Assembly: GCF_001423585.1 (NCBI RefSeq)
Contig: NZ_LMOP01000008.1
Location: 1,315,118 to 1,379,117 of the forward strand
Direction: 5' to 3'
DNA: 64,000 bases
From: Xanthomonas sp. Leaf148
GTDB lineage: Bacteria > Pseudomonadota > Gammaproteobacteria > Xanthomonadales > Xanthomonadaceae
The translations under genes and the position numbers were made by a program. This document shows positions 51,247 to 60,697 of the stretch, piece by piece; the stretch's first letter is position 1; every line of letters begins with the position of its first letter. Below the pieces are notes generated by a model, which ran no database searches, was not told the DNA's origin, and saw only the letters and a list, made by a program, of their open reading frames with translations.

Positions 51247-53907
51247 TTACTTCGGCAACGGCGAGCGCCCCGAAATCGACAATACCGCCGCCTCACCCGC
51301 TGCGCCGGTCCCCGGCTGGCCACCACCGACAAATACGCGGTAATCGCCGGCTTCCACCGCGCGCTGGCCGCTGCGGTCCACATCGCTCAGTGCACGCGCA
51401 TCCAGCGAAAAGGTGAGTTCGCGTTGTTCGCCGGGCGCGAGGTGGACGCGCTGAAAACCGACCAGGCTGCGCAGCGGCGATTGCGGGCGGTCCGGATACT
51501 GCAGATATACCTGCGCCACTTCATCGCCAGCGCGGCTGCCGGTATTGCGCACCGTGGTGGTCACCTGCAGCGTGCTGCCGGCTTGCAGCGTGCTGGTGGA
51601 CAGGCGCGGCGCGTCGTAGGCAAAACTCGTATAGCTCAGCCCATAGCCGAACGGAAACAGCGGCTCGCCCTTAAAGTAGCGGTAGGTGCGGCCCTTCATG
51701 TCGTAGCTGACGTACGGCGGCAGGTCCTTGGTGGAGCGGTAGAACGTCACCGGCAGGCGCCCGCCGGGGTTGTCGTCGCCGGCGAGTGCGCGCGCGATGG
51801 CGGTGCCGCCGGACTGGCCGGGATACCATGCCGCCACGATGGCGTCGGCGTTGGCCTTGGCCCAGTTCAGCGCCACCGCGCTGCCGCTCATCAACACCAC
51901 CACCAGCGGTTTGCCGGAGGCTTTGGCGCGTTCCAGCAAGGCTTGCTGTGGGGCGGGCAGGGCGATGTCGTTGCGATCGCCACCGTCGAAGCCGGGCACG
52001 TCGATGCGCAGTTCCTCGCCTTCCACATCCGGCGACAGGCCGACGAAGGCCACGACCGCATCGGACTGCGCCACCGCCTGTTCGGCCTCGGCCAGTTGCG
52101 CGGCGGCCGGTGCCAGCCACTCCAGGCGCAGGCCCTGGTCCTGGCCGCGATGCTCCATTTCCAGACGGATCTTGCGCGGGCGGGTGTCGTCGAAATGCAG
52201 CACGGTTTCCACACTGCGGCCATCGGCGTTGTGCATGCCGGCCGGCACGTGCTTGTCTTCGGCGTTGCCGGCGACCACCAGCTTGTCGTCGATGTAGAGC
52301 CGCACCGGGTCATGCCCGGCGCAATCGAAGCAGCGCGCCACGCGCACCGCCAATGTGTAATCGCCGGTGCCCGGCGGCAACAGCTCGCCGCTCCAGCGCA
52401 CCGCGTAGCGATTGGCCGGCACGCCCTTGGCCGGGCTGACCTGATCCCAGTTGAAGCTGATGGTGCGGTCTTGCCGCACTACGCGTGGGCTACCGTCCAG
52501 ATCGACATTGTCGAAATATTCGCCGCGCAATCCCGGCTTGCCGTCGCTGCGCAACGCGGTTTCCGGAATCATGCCCGGCACACCGGCGGCCAGCGGCGCG
52601 CCTTGCGCGTAGCGCACCTGCTGCGCACCGAAGTGCTGGCGCAGGCCGAGCAGCGGGGTGATCGGTGTGGAGGAAGTGCCCTGATAGTTGGCTTCCAGTG
52701 CGGCCAACGCATCGGCATTGGGGCCGATCACCGCCAGCCGCGTGCCGGCTTTCAACGGCAAGGTATTGGCGTTGTTCTTCAGCAGCACGATCGATTCGGC
52801 AGCGGCCTGCAAGGCCAGTGCGCGGTTGGCGGTGTTGTCGATGTCCTTGGCGCCCAGACGCGCATACGGGTCCTTGCGCGGTGCCTCAAGTTCGCCCAGC
52901 CGATAGCGCGCGGCAAACAGGCGTACCAGCGATTGATCCAGCAGCGCTTCGTCGACTTCGCCACGTTCGATGGCGGTGCCCAGTGCGCGATACGCATGCC
53001 CGCAATTGAGGTCGTGGCCGGCCTTGAGCGATGCGGCCGACGAGCCGGCATTGTCCGGGCGGAAGTAATGGAACTGGGTCATGTCGTCCACCGCATCGCA
53101 GTCGGACACCACAAAACCCTTGAAGCCCCAATCGCCACGCACGCGGCCATTGAGCAACCAGTCGGCCGCGCAGGCCGGTGTGCCATGCAGGGAGTTGTAG
53201 GCGCACATCACCGACCAGGCCTGTCCATCGACCAGTGCCGCGCGGAAGGCGGGGGTATAGGTCGCTTCGACATCGCGCGGCGACACGTCCACATCGAAAC
53301 CATGCCGGCCCGGTTCCGGGCCGCTGTGCACGGCAATGTGCTTGGGCGTGGCGATGGTGCGCGGATGGTTCAGATCATCGCCCTGCAGGCCGCGAATGAA
53401 GCCCACTGCCAGCTGCCCGGTGAGGAAGGGATCCTCGCCGTAGGTTTCCATGCCACGGCCCCAGCGTGGGTCGCGGAAGATATTGATGTTGGGCGACCAG
53501 ATGGTCAGCCCCGCGTAACGGGGGTGGTCCTTGCCGGGGCCGCCGGCCAGATTGAACTTGGCGCGCGCCTCGGTGGACACCACGGTGCCCACCTGCTGCA
53601 TCAGGGCAGTGTTCCAACTGGCGGCCAGGCCGATTGCCTGCGGAAATACCGTGGCATAGCCATTGCGCGCGATGCCGTGCAGGCCTTCGCTCCACCATTC
53701 GTAGGCGGGGATGCCCAGGCGCGGAATGGCCGGCGCATCGTTCATGGCCTGCGCCACTTTTTCGTCGCGGCTCATCTGCGCCACCAGTGCGGCTGCGCGT
53801 TGTTCGGGGCTGCTGCTGCGGTCGGCGGTGGCAGCGTGCGCGATGCACGGCAGCCCAAGGCTCAGGCCCAGCGCAATGGCAAGGGGCGATACAAACACGG
53901 ATGACAT
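51247..53907 (-). CDS. nixI: GH3 beta-xylosidase/beta-glucosidase
   Basis: 886 aa, exported (signal PLAIALGLSLGLPCIAHA). GH3 N-terminal barrel: IPAYEWWSEGLHG, WSPNINIFRDPRWGRGMETYGEDPFL, KHIAVHSGPEPGRH, and nucleophile Asp in VVSDCDAVDDM. The second domain carries an inserted PA14 module (LRGEYFDNVDL ... GQDQGLRLEW) and ends with a fibronectin-III-like domain. X. campestris NixI (GH3) removes the beta-1,2-xylose of plant N-glycans once the alpha-1,3-mannose is gone. ATG 53907 has AGGAG eight bases upstream. Its 3' end is intact only about 70 bases from the IS remnant. Confidence 0.93.
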   Translation of the reverse strand: MSSVFVSPLAIALGLSLGLPCIAHAATADRSSSPEQRAAALVAQMSRDEKVAQAMNDAPAIPRLGIPAYEWWSEGLHGIARNGYATVFPQAIGLAASWNTALMQQVGTVVSTEARAKFNLAGGPGKDHPRYAGLTIWSPNINIFRDPRWGRGMETYGEDPFLTGQLAVGFIRGLQGDDLNHPRTIATPKHIAVHSGPEPGRHGFDVDVSPRDVEATYTPAFRAALVDGQAWSVMCAYNSLHGTPACAADWLLNGRVRGDWGFKGFVVSDCDAVDDMTQFHYFRPDNAGSSAASLKAGHDLNCGHAYRALGTAIERGEVDEALLDQSLVRLFAARYRLGELEAPRKDPYARLGAKDIDNTANRALALQAAAESIVLLKNNANTLPLKAGTRLAVIGPNADALAALEANYQGTSSTPITPLLGLRQHFGAQQVRYAQGAPLAAGVPGMIPETALRSDGKPGLRGEYFDNVDLDGSPRVVRQDRTISFNWDQVSPAKGVPANRYAVRWSGELLPPGTGDYTLAVRVARCFDCAGHDPVRLYIDDKLVVAGNAEDKHVPAGMHNADGRSVETVLHFDDTRPRKIRLEMEHRGQDQGLRLEWLAPAAAQLAEAEQAVAQSDAVVAFVGLSPDVEGEELRIDVPGFDGGDRNDIALPAPQQALLERAKASGKPLVVVLMSGSAVALNWAKANADAIVAAWYPGQSGGTAIARALAGDDNPGGRLPVTFYRSTKDLPPYVSYDMKGRTYRYFKGEPLFPFGYGLSYTSFAYDAPRLSTSTLQAGSTLQVTTTVRNTGSRAGDEVAQVYLQYPDRPQSPLRSLVGFQRVHLAPGEQRELTFSLDARALSDVDRSGQRAVEAGDYRVFVGGGQPGTGAAGEAAVLSISGRSPLPK

Positions 53908-54006
53908 CAATGCACTCCTGCGCAGTGGCGCTGCGGCCATGCGTCTTTTGTTTTTGTTATTGAGGCGGGGGCAACAAGGGGGATTACTTTTTTACGGACA
54001 GCGTTG

Positions 54007-54053
54007 CCCTCATCCGCCCCTGCGGGGCACCTTCTCCCGCAGGCGGGAGAAGG
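54007..54053. repeat. Palindromic intergenic repeat, copy 6
   Basis: CCTCATCCGCCCCTGCGGGGCACC then TTCTCCCGCAGGCGGGAGAAGG, in the GH2-GH3 gap. Confidence 0.85.
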
Positions 54054-54162
54054 AGATGCTCTCGGTGTTCGGGTGGCAAGGTGTTCGGGTGCCAATGGGA
54101 AACGCGATCCACTCGTTCTGTTGATCGTCCTGCAGTTGATCGCCCTGCAATCGCCATACGTT

Positions 54163-54208
54163 CCTTCTCCCGCCCTGCGGGAGAAGGTGCCCGCAGGGCG
54201 GATGAGGG
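54163..54208. repeat. Palindromic intergenic repeat, copy 7, inverted
   Basis: The same element in reverse orientation (CCTTCTCCCGCCCTGCGGGAG ... GGGCGGATGAGGG), 110 bases from copy 6, just beyond the GH2 stop. The pair forms a large inverted repeat. Confidence 0.85.
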
Positions 54209-54213
54209 CCGCA

Positions 54214-56907
54214 TCACTTCGCTTCGGCCGGCTCCGGCGGCGCGCCGGCCAGCGTGCTGGCCAGGTCGCGCAACTGCAGCGCGGCCTGCACCTGCGCCAG
54301 CGGCAGCTTGCTGGACACGTGCACCGTCAGCGGCTCGCCCGGCAACAGGTCGAAGGCGTTGTCGGCCACGTTCACGTCCAGATCGCCGAACGACAACCAC
54401 AACTCGCGCGCCAGCGTGTCGCTGCGCAAGGTCAGCGCGTAGCCATCGCCATCGGCGCGCCATTGGCTGTCGATCTTGGCGGTCGGCAACGCCAGTTGCT
54501 TGGCCGGCGCGAAGAACACCACTTCGCGCGACAACAGCTTCTCGCCATCGAACAACTCGAACACCGCATAGCTGCGCTTCGGGTCGGCCTTGCCCAGCAA
54601 TTGCGCATCGCTGAAGTTGCCCACCTGCAGGCTGCTCAGTGGTTTGACGCTGGCCTTTTGCTCGCGCTTGCTCAGCACCTTGCCGTCCATACTCATCACC
54701 CGCATGCGCCAGCGTGCATCCAGGCCGGTGGTGCGGTCCGACACCAGCGACACCTGGGTCTGGCCCTTGTCGTTACGCAGCGCGGCGATCATCTCCGGCG
54801 CATAGAAGCGGCGCGCGTGGTATTGCAGCGCCTTCCAGCGGCCGTAGTAATCCACGCTGGACCACGACGCACCCGGCCACACATCGTTGAGCTGCCAATA
54901 CAGCGAGCCCATCGATTGCGGACGCGAGGCGCGCAGATGCGAGGCGGCCAGGTTGATGCCTTCGGCCTGCATCAACTGGCTCAGATACACGAAGCTTTCG
55001 AAGTCCTTGGGCTCGCCGAACTCGCGGCGGATGTACAGCATCAGCCGCTTGTTGCCATTACCCTTGTCAAACTTCTGATGCGCGCGCATCACCGGCGATT
55101 CCGGGTCCATGTCCGCGGCATCGGCAAACACACGCAAGGTGCGCATGTCCGGGAACGACTGCAGGCCGTATTCGGACATGAAACGCGGGGTGACGTTGAG
55201 GTATTCGGTCACCGGCAGGGCCGGGCCGCCCCACACTTTCCAATAATGCATGTCGCCATCGTTGGCCTGGTCGGCACCGCCGTCGAAATCGGTGCCCGGC
55301 GAGGTGGCCCAATACGGCACGTCGCTATCGTAGGTGGCCACCACTTCGCGGAACACGGTGCCGAACAGCGTGGTCATGCCGCGCTCGATGCGGGTGCGTT
55401 CTTCCGGGTCCACCGACTGCTTGAACTTGACCCGATCGCCCCAGTTTTCCCAGCCGGTCTGCACTTCGTTGTTGCCGCACCACAACACGATGCTGGGATG
55501 GTCGCGCAGGCGCTTGACCTGTTCGATCGCCTCCTGCCGCGTGTTCTCGCGGAACTCCACGTCGTACGGCGGCACCGCGCCACCGAACATGAAGTCCTGC
55601 CAGATCATGATGCCCAGCTCGTCGGCCACCTCGTAGAAGTGATCGTCCTGGTAATGCCCGCCACCCCACATGCGCAGCATGTTCATGTTGGCATCGCGCG
55701 CATCCTGCAAGGTGCTGCGCATGCGCTCCTGGCTGACGCGCGAGGGGAACGCATCCAGCGGGATCAGGTTGGCGCCCTTGGCGAAGATCGGGATGCCGTT
55801 GATCACGATCTCCATGCTCTTGCCCCACTTGTCTTTTTCGCGGCGCAACTCCACCGAACGCAGGCCGGTGACGCGCTTGATCTGCTGGCTGTCGCCATCG
55901 GCATCGCGCACGGTGGCCACGAAGGTGTAGCGGTCCTGCGCGCCGTAGCCGGCCGGAAACCAACGCTTGGGCTTGGCAATCCGAACTGCGAGATCGATGC
56001 GGTTCTGGCCCGGGTCGATCACCGCGTCTTGGGTGAACTGGCCGACCTTTTGTCCATCCGGACCCAGTACATCCAGCGTTACCTGCACCGGCCCGCTGCG
56101 GCCAGCCTGCAGTTCCAGTTGCGCCTGCAATTGCGCGCTGTCAGCGTCCACGCGCTGCTGGTCGATATGCAAGCCGTCCACGCGCACGGCATCCCATGCT
56201 TCCACGCGCACATCTTTCCAGATGCCGGCATTGACCATGCGCGGGCCCCAGTCCCAGCCGTAGCTATACGGCGCCTTGCGCACGTAGGTGGAACTGTGGC
56301 GTCCATCCGGCTCGTCGCCGAACGCCGAATCGTAGGCGCCCGGCAGCGCATACGGCTGCTTTGCCAGCCAGGGCTGAATCTTCTTGATCGGCGAGAAGAA
56401 GGTGATTTCCAGCACGTTGTCGCCGCGCTTGAGCAGCGATTTGGCGTCCACGCGCCACTGCCGGAACATGTTGTCGGCGCTGAGCAGCTTCTTGCCGTTG
56501 AGGGTGACCTCGGCCAGCGTGTCCAGGCCATCGAACACCAGCTCCACATGCGCGCGCTTGAGCGTGGCCGCATCCACGTTGAAGCGGGTCTGGTATTGCC
56601 AATCGCTTAAGCCCGCCCACTGGATCTTGCCCTCGTTGTCGCGCAGGAACGGGTCCGGCACCACCTTGGCGGCGATCAGATCGGTCTGCACCACGCCCGG
56701 CACCTGCGCCGGCATCCAGCTGGCCGCCTTGGGATAGGTCTTGGCCTGTTCCTGCCCCGGCACCAGGCGCACCTGCCAGCCGCTGTCCAGGGTCACTGCC
56801 GTAGGCGGTGCCGCCCAGGCCTGCGAAAGTGCAAAGGTCAGGGCAAGCCCGAGCCGGGCGGGGGTGAGCAGGGACAGTGCGGGGGCAGTGCGGTGCGACA
56901 GGGGCAT
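54214..56907 (-). CDS. nixH: GH2 beta-mannosidase
   Basis: 897 aa with a signal peptide (ALTFALSQAWA). GH2 sandwich domains come first (LNGKKLLSADNMFRQW, SYGWDWGPRMVNAGIW), then the barrel with MLRMWGGGHYQDDHFYEVADELGI, the acid/base Glu in CGNNEVQTGW and the nucleophile Glu in FMSEYGLQSFPD. WGGGxY and the acid/base context identify mannosidases rather than galactosidases. It would remove the core beta-1,4-mannose once alpha-mannose and xylose are gone. Lies 21 bases after GH20 in the same operon. Symbol assigned from cluster order. Confidence 0.92.
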   Translation of the reverse strand: MPLSHRTAPALSLLTPARLGLALTFALSQAWAAPPTAVTLDSGWQVRLVPGQEQAKTYPKAASWMPAQVPGVVQTDLIAAKVVPDPFLRDNEGKIQWAGLSDWQYQTRFNVDAATLKRAHVELVFDGLDTLAEVTLNGKKLLSADNMFRQWRVDAKSLLKRGDNVLEITFFSPIKKIQPWLAKQPYALPGAYDSAFGDEPDGRHSSTYVRKAPYSYGWDWGPRMVNAGIWKDVRVEAWDAVRVDGLHIDQQRVDADSAQLQAQLELQAGRSGPVQVTLDVLGPDGQKVGQFTQDAVIDPGQNRIDLAVRIAKPKRWFPAGYGAQDRYTFVATVRDADGDSQQIKRVTGLRSVELRREKDKWGKSMEIVINGIPIFAKGANLIPLDAFPSRVSQERMRSTLQDARDANMNMLRMWGGGHYQDDHFYEVADELGIMIWQDFMFGGAVPPYDVEFRENTRQEAIEQVKRLRDHPSIVLWCGNNEVQTGWENWGDRVKFKQSVDPEERTRIERGMTTLFGTVFREVVATYDSDVPYWATSPGTDFDGGADQANDGDMHYWKVWGGPALPVTEYLNVTPRFMSEYGLQSFPDMRTLRVFADAADMDPESPVMRAHQKFDKGNGNKRLMLYIRREFGEPKDFESFVYLSQLMQAEGINLAASHLRASRPQSMGSLYWQLNDVWPGASWSSVDYYGRWKALQYHARRFYAPEMIAALRNDKGQTQVSLVSDRTTGLDARWRMRVMSMDGKVLSKREQKASVKPLSSLQVGNFSDAQLLGKADPKRSYAVFELFDGEKLLSREVVFFAPAKQLALPTAKIDSQWRADGDGYALTLRSDTLARELWLSFGDLDVNVADNAFDLLPGEPLTVHVSSKLPLAQVQAALQLRDLASTLAGAPPEPAEAK

Positions 56908-56928
56908 GGGTGAGTCTCCTTGGATGGA

Positions 56929-59331
56929 TCAGCGCGTGGCGGCGGGGGGCGCCTGCGCGGTGGTTTCAATCAGTTGGACGGCGCCGATGGCATACAACGG
57001 GCCGCGAATCGGCGCAGTGACGCGCAGGCACAGATCGTGGGTGCCGGTGCGTGCAGGCAGCGGCGTTTCCAGGGTGAATTGTTCGCCCAGGGTGTCGCTC
57101 TTGGGCAGTTGCACGCTGGCGATCAGTTCGCCGTCGCAACCCTGGCGCACTTCCAGCTCGCCGCCGCGGGTCTTGGCCGGGTACTGCACCACCTTGGATT
57201 GCTCGTGCGCCAGGCCGAAGTTGTTGGGCAGGCGCGCGGCCTCGATGCGGATCGCGCCGATGCCATCCAGGCGTGCCTGCGGATACAGCCGGCAGGCATG
57301 AAACAGATCGACGTTGTAAACCGGCGTATCGGCGCCGGTCATCTCCGGCAGCAATGGCAGGCGCAGGCCGAGCGCGCCAGTCTCCACGCAATCGCGCAGG
57401 CCTTGCGTGTCCACGCGCAACAGCGATGCACGGTCGAAGGTGCGGCTGCGCGTGGCGGCCAGCGGCGCGCCGTCGGCGGTGAATGCGGTGGCCTTGACCG
57501 TGGTCGGCAGGTTGATCGCAAACGGTGCCTCATAGCGTGGCGATGTGGGGCTAGGGTCGCTGCCGTCCACGGTGTAATGCAGTGCGCCTGCGCCAGTCTG
57601 CGTGCTCAACGCTACCTTGGCCGGGCTGCCGGAGAGCACCGGGTTGGGGCCGTTTTCCAGCGCGATATCGGCAGCAAACGCACCGTCGCTGTAGGCGATG
57701 TCCAGTGCCTTGTAGCGCTGCAACTGCGCCGGCAACCGCGCCAGAAAGTTTTTCCACTCGCGTGCGCTCGGCGGCGACCAGGTCATCTCCGCTACCGCCG
57801 CCAGACGCGGGAACAGCGCGTGATCAATATGCCAGCGCGAGGGGATGTATTCGGACCACAACGCGCCTTGTGCGCCCAACACATGCCTGGCCTGCTCGGT
57901 GGTGAGGTCGCTCGGGACCGGATCGAACGCGTACACCTTCGACAACGGCAGCACCGTCAGGCGACCGTTGGGCTCGTCGCTACGCGTGGTCTGCAGGTTA
58001 TCCAGGTACAGCCAGTCGCCCGGTGCCAGCACCACATCGTGTCCCTGTCTGGCGGCGGTGACCGCACCTTCGACGCCACGCCACGACATCACCGACGCAC
58101 TGGCCGGCACGCCGCCTTCCAGAATCTCGTCCCAGCCGATCATGCGCCGGCCGTGCTTGGTGAGGTAGGTCGCAAGCTGTTCGTTGAACCAGCCTTGCAT
58201 GGCATGGGCATCCTTGACGCCCAGCTTGCGCATCTGTGCGCGAACGGCCGGCGAGGCTTCCCATTGATCCTTGACCGCCTCATCGCCACCGATGTGGATA
58301 TAGGTGGACGGGAACAGCGTCAGCACCTCGTCCAGCACATTGGTGATGAAGGTGAGGCTGCGTTCGCTGGTGTTGAACAGATACGGGTTGACGCCCCAGT
58401 CCACGCCCACCTGGGTGCGCACGCCGGGGACGCCCACCTCTTCCGGGTAGGCGGCAACCGCCGCCTGCGCATGGCCGGGCATGTCCAGCTCGGGCAGCAC
58501 GGTGATGTGCAGGCGCGCCGCATACGCGACGATTTCGCTGATCTGCTCTTGCGTGTAAAAGCCGCCGGAGCGCTCCGGTGTGCCGTGTCTGCCGGCACCC
58601 GGCGGCGTGCGCCAAGCACCAACCTCGGTGAGTTTGGGGTAACGCTTGATTTCGATGCGCCAGCCCTGGTCATCGGTGAGATGCCAATGCAGCACATTGA
58701 GCTTGTGCACCGCCATCGCATCGAGCACATGCTTGACGGTGTCCACGTCGTGGAAGTGGCGGGCCACGTCCAGATGCTGACCACGCCAGCCAAAGCGCGG
58801 CCAGTCGCGGATACTGACGCCGGGCACCGCCACCGCGCCCTTGCGCGCATCCGGGGTCATCAATTGCCAGGCACTGATTGCGCCATAAAACAGGCCGGCA
58901 CCATCGCGCGCGGCAATGCGGATACCGGTGGCGTCCACATCCAGGCGATAGCCTTCTTTCTGCGTCACCGCTGCCTGCGCATTGCGTTCCAGGCGGATGC
59001 TGGCCGGCGAGGGCGTGGCTTCTGCACGCACTTCCAGTGCAAGCCCACGTGTGCGCTTGAGCAGGCCGGCAAGGTACTCGGCGCTGCGACGCGCATCGGC
59101 GTCGCCTGCCACGATCGAGATCACCGTGCCGGTGCCCACGCTGAAACTGCTGGCGTTGCGCTTGGCCTCCACCGGTGCGGGAATCAGCGGCAGCGGCGCA
59201 GTTGCGGAAGGTGACGCCGCCGTCGCGCCTGCGTTAACCGCTGCCGGTGCCGTAGCTGCGTCGCGTTTGCCGCAACCGGTGAGCGCCAGTGCGGCCAACG
59301 ACAGTGCAAGCAACCGCGACGGCAACTGCAT
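56929..59331 (-). CDS. nixG: GH20 beta-N-acetylhexosaminidase, lipoprotein
   Basis: About 800 aa. A lipoprotein signal ending LALTGCGKRD indicates membrane anchoring. A GH20b domain (LERNAQAAVTQKEGYRLDV) precedes the barrel: GWRGQHLDVARHF, HWHLTDDQGWRIEI, PELDMPGHAQAA, and the catalytic pair Asp-Glu in HIGGDEAVKDQW. The C-terminal region has a chitobiase-like domain and a carbohydrate-binding-type end. It removes GlcNAc from antennae or the core. The start is uncertain: ATG 59331 gives a compact signal, and ATG 59358 adds nine residues; neither has a good ribosome site. Confidence 0.9.
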   Translation of the reverse strand: MQLPSRLLALSLAALALTGCGKRDAATAPAAVNAGATAASPSATAPLPLIPAPVEAKRNASSFSVGTGTVISIVAGDADARRSAEYLAGLLKRTRGLALEVRAEATPSPASIRLERNAQAAVTQKEGYRLDVDATGIRIAARDGAGLFYGAISAWQLMTPDARKGAVAVPGVSIRDWPRFGWRGQHLDVARHFHDVDTVKHVLDAMAVHKLNVLHWHLTDDQGWRIEIKRYPKLTEVGAWRTPPGAGRHGTPERSGGFYTQEQISEIVAYAARLHITVLPELDMPGHAQAAVAAYPEEVGVPGVRTQVGVDWGVNPYLFNTSERSLTFITNVLDEVLTLFPSTYIHIGGDEAVKDQWEASPAVRAQMRKLGVKDAHAMQGWFNEQLATYLTKHGRRMIGWDEILEGGVPASASVMSWRGVEGAVTAARQGHDVVLAPGDWLYLDNLQTTRSDEPNGRLTVLPLSKVYAFDPVPSDLTTEQARHVLGAQGALWSEYIPSRWHIDHALFPRLAAVAEMTWSPPSAREWKNFLARLPAQLQRYKALDIAYSDGAFAADIALENGPNPVLSGSPAKVALSTQTGAGALHYTVDGSDPSPTSPRYEAPFAINLPTTVKATAFTADGAPLAATRSRTFDRASLLRVDTQGLRDCVETGALGLRLPLLPEMTGADTPVYNVDLFHACRLYPQARLDGIGAIRIEAARLPNNFGLAHEQSKVVQYPAKTRGGELEVRQGCDGELIASVQLPKSDTLGEQFTLETPLPARTGTHDLCLRVTAPIRGPLYAIGAVQLIETTAQAPPAATR

Positions 59332-59626
59332 CGATAACGGCTTCTTGCCTAACGGCATGTCCAACAACAGCGCCCTCGACAACAACATGCGTGGCGTACG
59401 ACTGGTGTTGGACATCATGCAATCACATCCCGAAGTAGCGGAGAGCGTGTCGCTGCGCGGTTGCATGCGCGCAGCCAAATGGAACAACACCATATCGCAT
59501 CGACACCACCGCTCGGTCATGCCGACGATGGCGATGCGCGGCAGCCACGCACAGTAGCAAAGCCGCAGCGACTCACACAGGCACTGGCGCACGCTTCATC
59601 GGCGTGCACCAGGCATGCAACAGGGA

Positions 59627-60682
59627 TCAGCGATGCGCGGTCGGCAGCTCGTCCCACACCTTCGGGTCTTCGGCGCCCAGCACCCAGCAGCTGAAACCTT
59701 CCAGACCGTATTGCTTGGCCATCTCGTAGCGTGCCTTGAAGCTGCGCGCGTCCGGGCGGAACACCCACTCGCGCATGTCGTCGCGGTAGAAGTAGAACCA
59801 CGATTCCTGTTCGACCGGATCCCACTGCACGGTAGCGTTCTGTTCGATCGCCAGCGGGAAGGATTCGTCGGCATCGATGTAGGTTGCGGAAATATTCGAC
59901 GCCTCGGTGCCGTCTTCCTTCACCGGGTTGCCGGTGAACCAGCGGTAGCCATAGGTGGCGATGCCCAGCGAGAGCTTTTCTTTCGGCACCTGGGTGATTG
60001 CGTAATCCAGATGCTTCTTCATCCACACCATGCCATCGACCGGGCCGGGCGTGGTCCAGCGGGTGTGCTGGTCGTAGGTCATGATGCTGACCAGATCCGC
60101 CGCCTGGCCCAGCGCCTTCAGGTCATACGCACCGCGCCAGTATTCCCACATCCACTTGGAAAACTGGCCGCCTTCGGCGTGGCCCGGTGCATTGGGTACC
60201 ACCGCCACCGACATCTTGAAACCGGCCTTGTGCAGCGCATCGGCGGTCTGCTTGACCATCAAGGTGTAGGCGTCGCGATCGGTCCAGGCGATGTTCTCGA
60301 AATCGAACTGAAAGCCGTAGTACTTGTGCTGTTTGCCGTGGATCAACAGCGATTCGATCATGCGCTTCTTGGCCGCTTCGTCATGCATCAGCTTGTGGAA
60401 GCCGTCGCGACCGGTGGTCATCGACAGGATCGGCATCACCCGCAGCTTCTTCTGCTTGGCGATGTCGTACAGGTACATATTGGGCGTGCCGTTGACCAGG
60501 CCGTTTTGATCCACGCCATACCAGGTCGGCACCACCACATCGATCTTGTCGACGTTGGCAATGAACGAGTTGGTCGATTTCTGCGTGTTCATCAGATAGA
60601 ACAACGCCGTGGGGTTCTTGGCCAGGGCCGGGACGCAGGCAAATGCCAGCGCAAGCAACATCCAGGTCAATCGTTTGCTCAT
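59627..60682 (-). CDS. nixF: GH18 endo-beta-N-acetylglucosaminidase-like hydrolase
   Basis: 351 aa, exported (signal LTWMLLALAFACVPALA). GH18 barrel with the catalytic strand YYGFQFDFENIAW (DxE core) and MTYDQHTRWTTPGP plus SCWVLGAEDPKVW late in the barrel. It fits enzymes splitting the chitobiose core (ENGase) better than chitinases, given the missing chitin domains and the operon. It lies a few bases after GH29: ATG 60694 is three bases past the GH29 stop and ATG 60682 is four codons on; I use 60682. Symbol from cluster order. Confidence 0.85.
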   Translation of the reverse strand: MSKRLTWMLLALAFACVPALAKNPTALFYLMNTQKSTNSFIANVDKIDVVVPTWYGVDQNGLVNGTPNMYLYDIAKQKKLRVMPILSMTTGRDGFHKLMHDEAAKKRMIESLLIHGKQHKYYGFQFDFENIAWTDRDAYTLMVKQTADALHKAGFKMSVAVVPNAPGHAEGGQFSKWMWEYWRGAYDLKALGQAADLVSIMTYDQHTRWTTPGPVDGMVWMKKHLDYAITQVPKEKLSLGIATYGYRWFTGNPVKEDGTEASNISATYIDADESFPLAIEQNATVQWDPVEQESWFYFYRDDMREWVFRPDARSFKARYEMAKQYGLEGFSCWVLGAEDPKVWDELPTAHR

Positions 60683-60697
60683 GGAGGACAACATCCG

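Noticed and set aside
51424-53904. 826-codon plus-strand frame opposite GH3
   Set aside because: Antisense shadow of a gene with clear catalytic motifs.
54004-59214. Two long plus-strand frames opposite GH2 and GH20
   Set aside because: Antisense shadows; no start signals.
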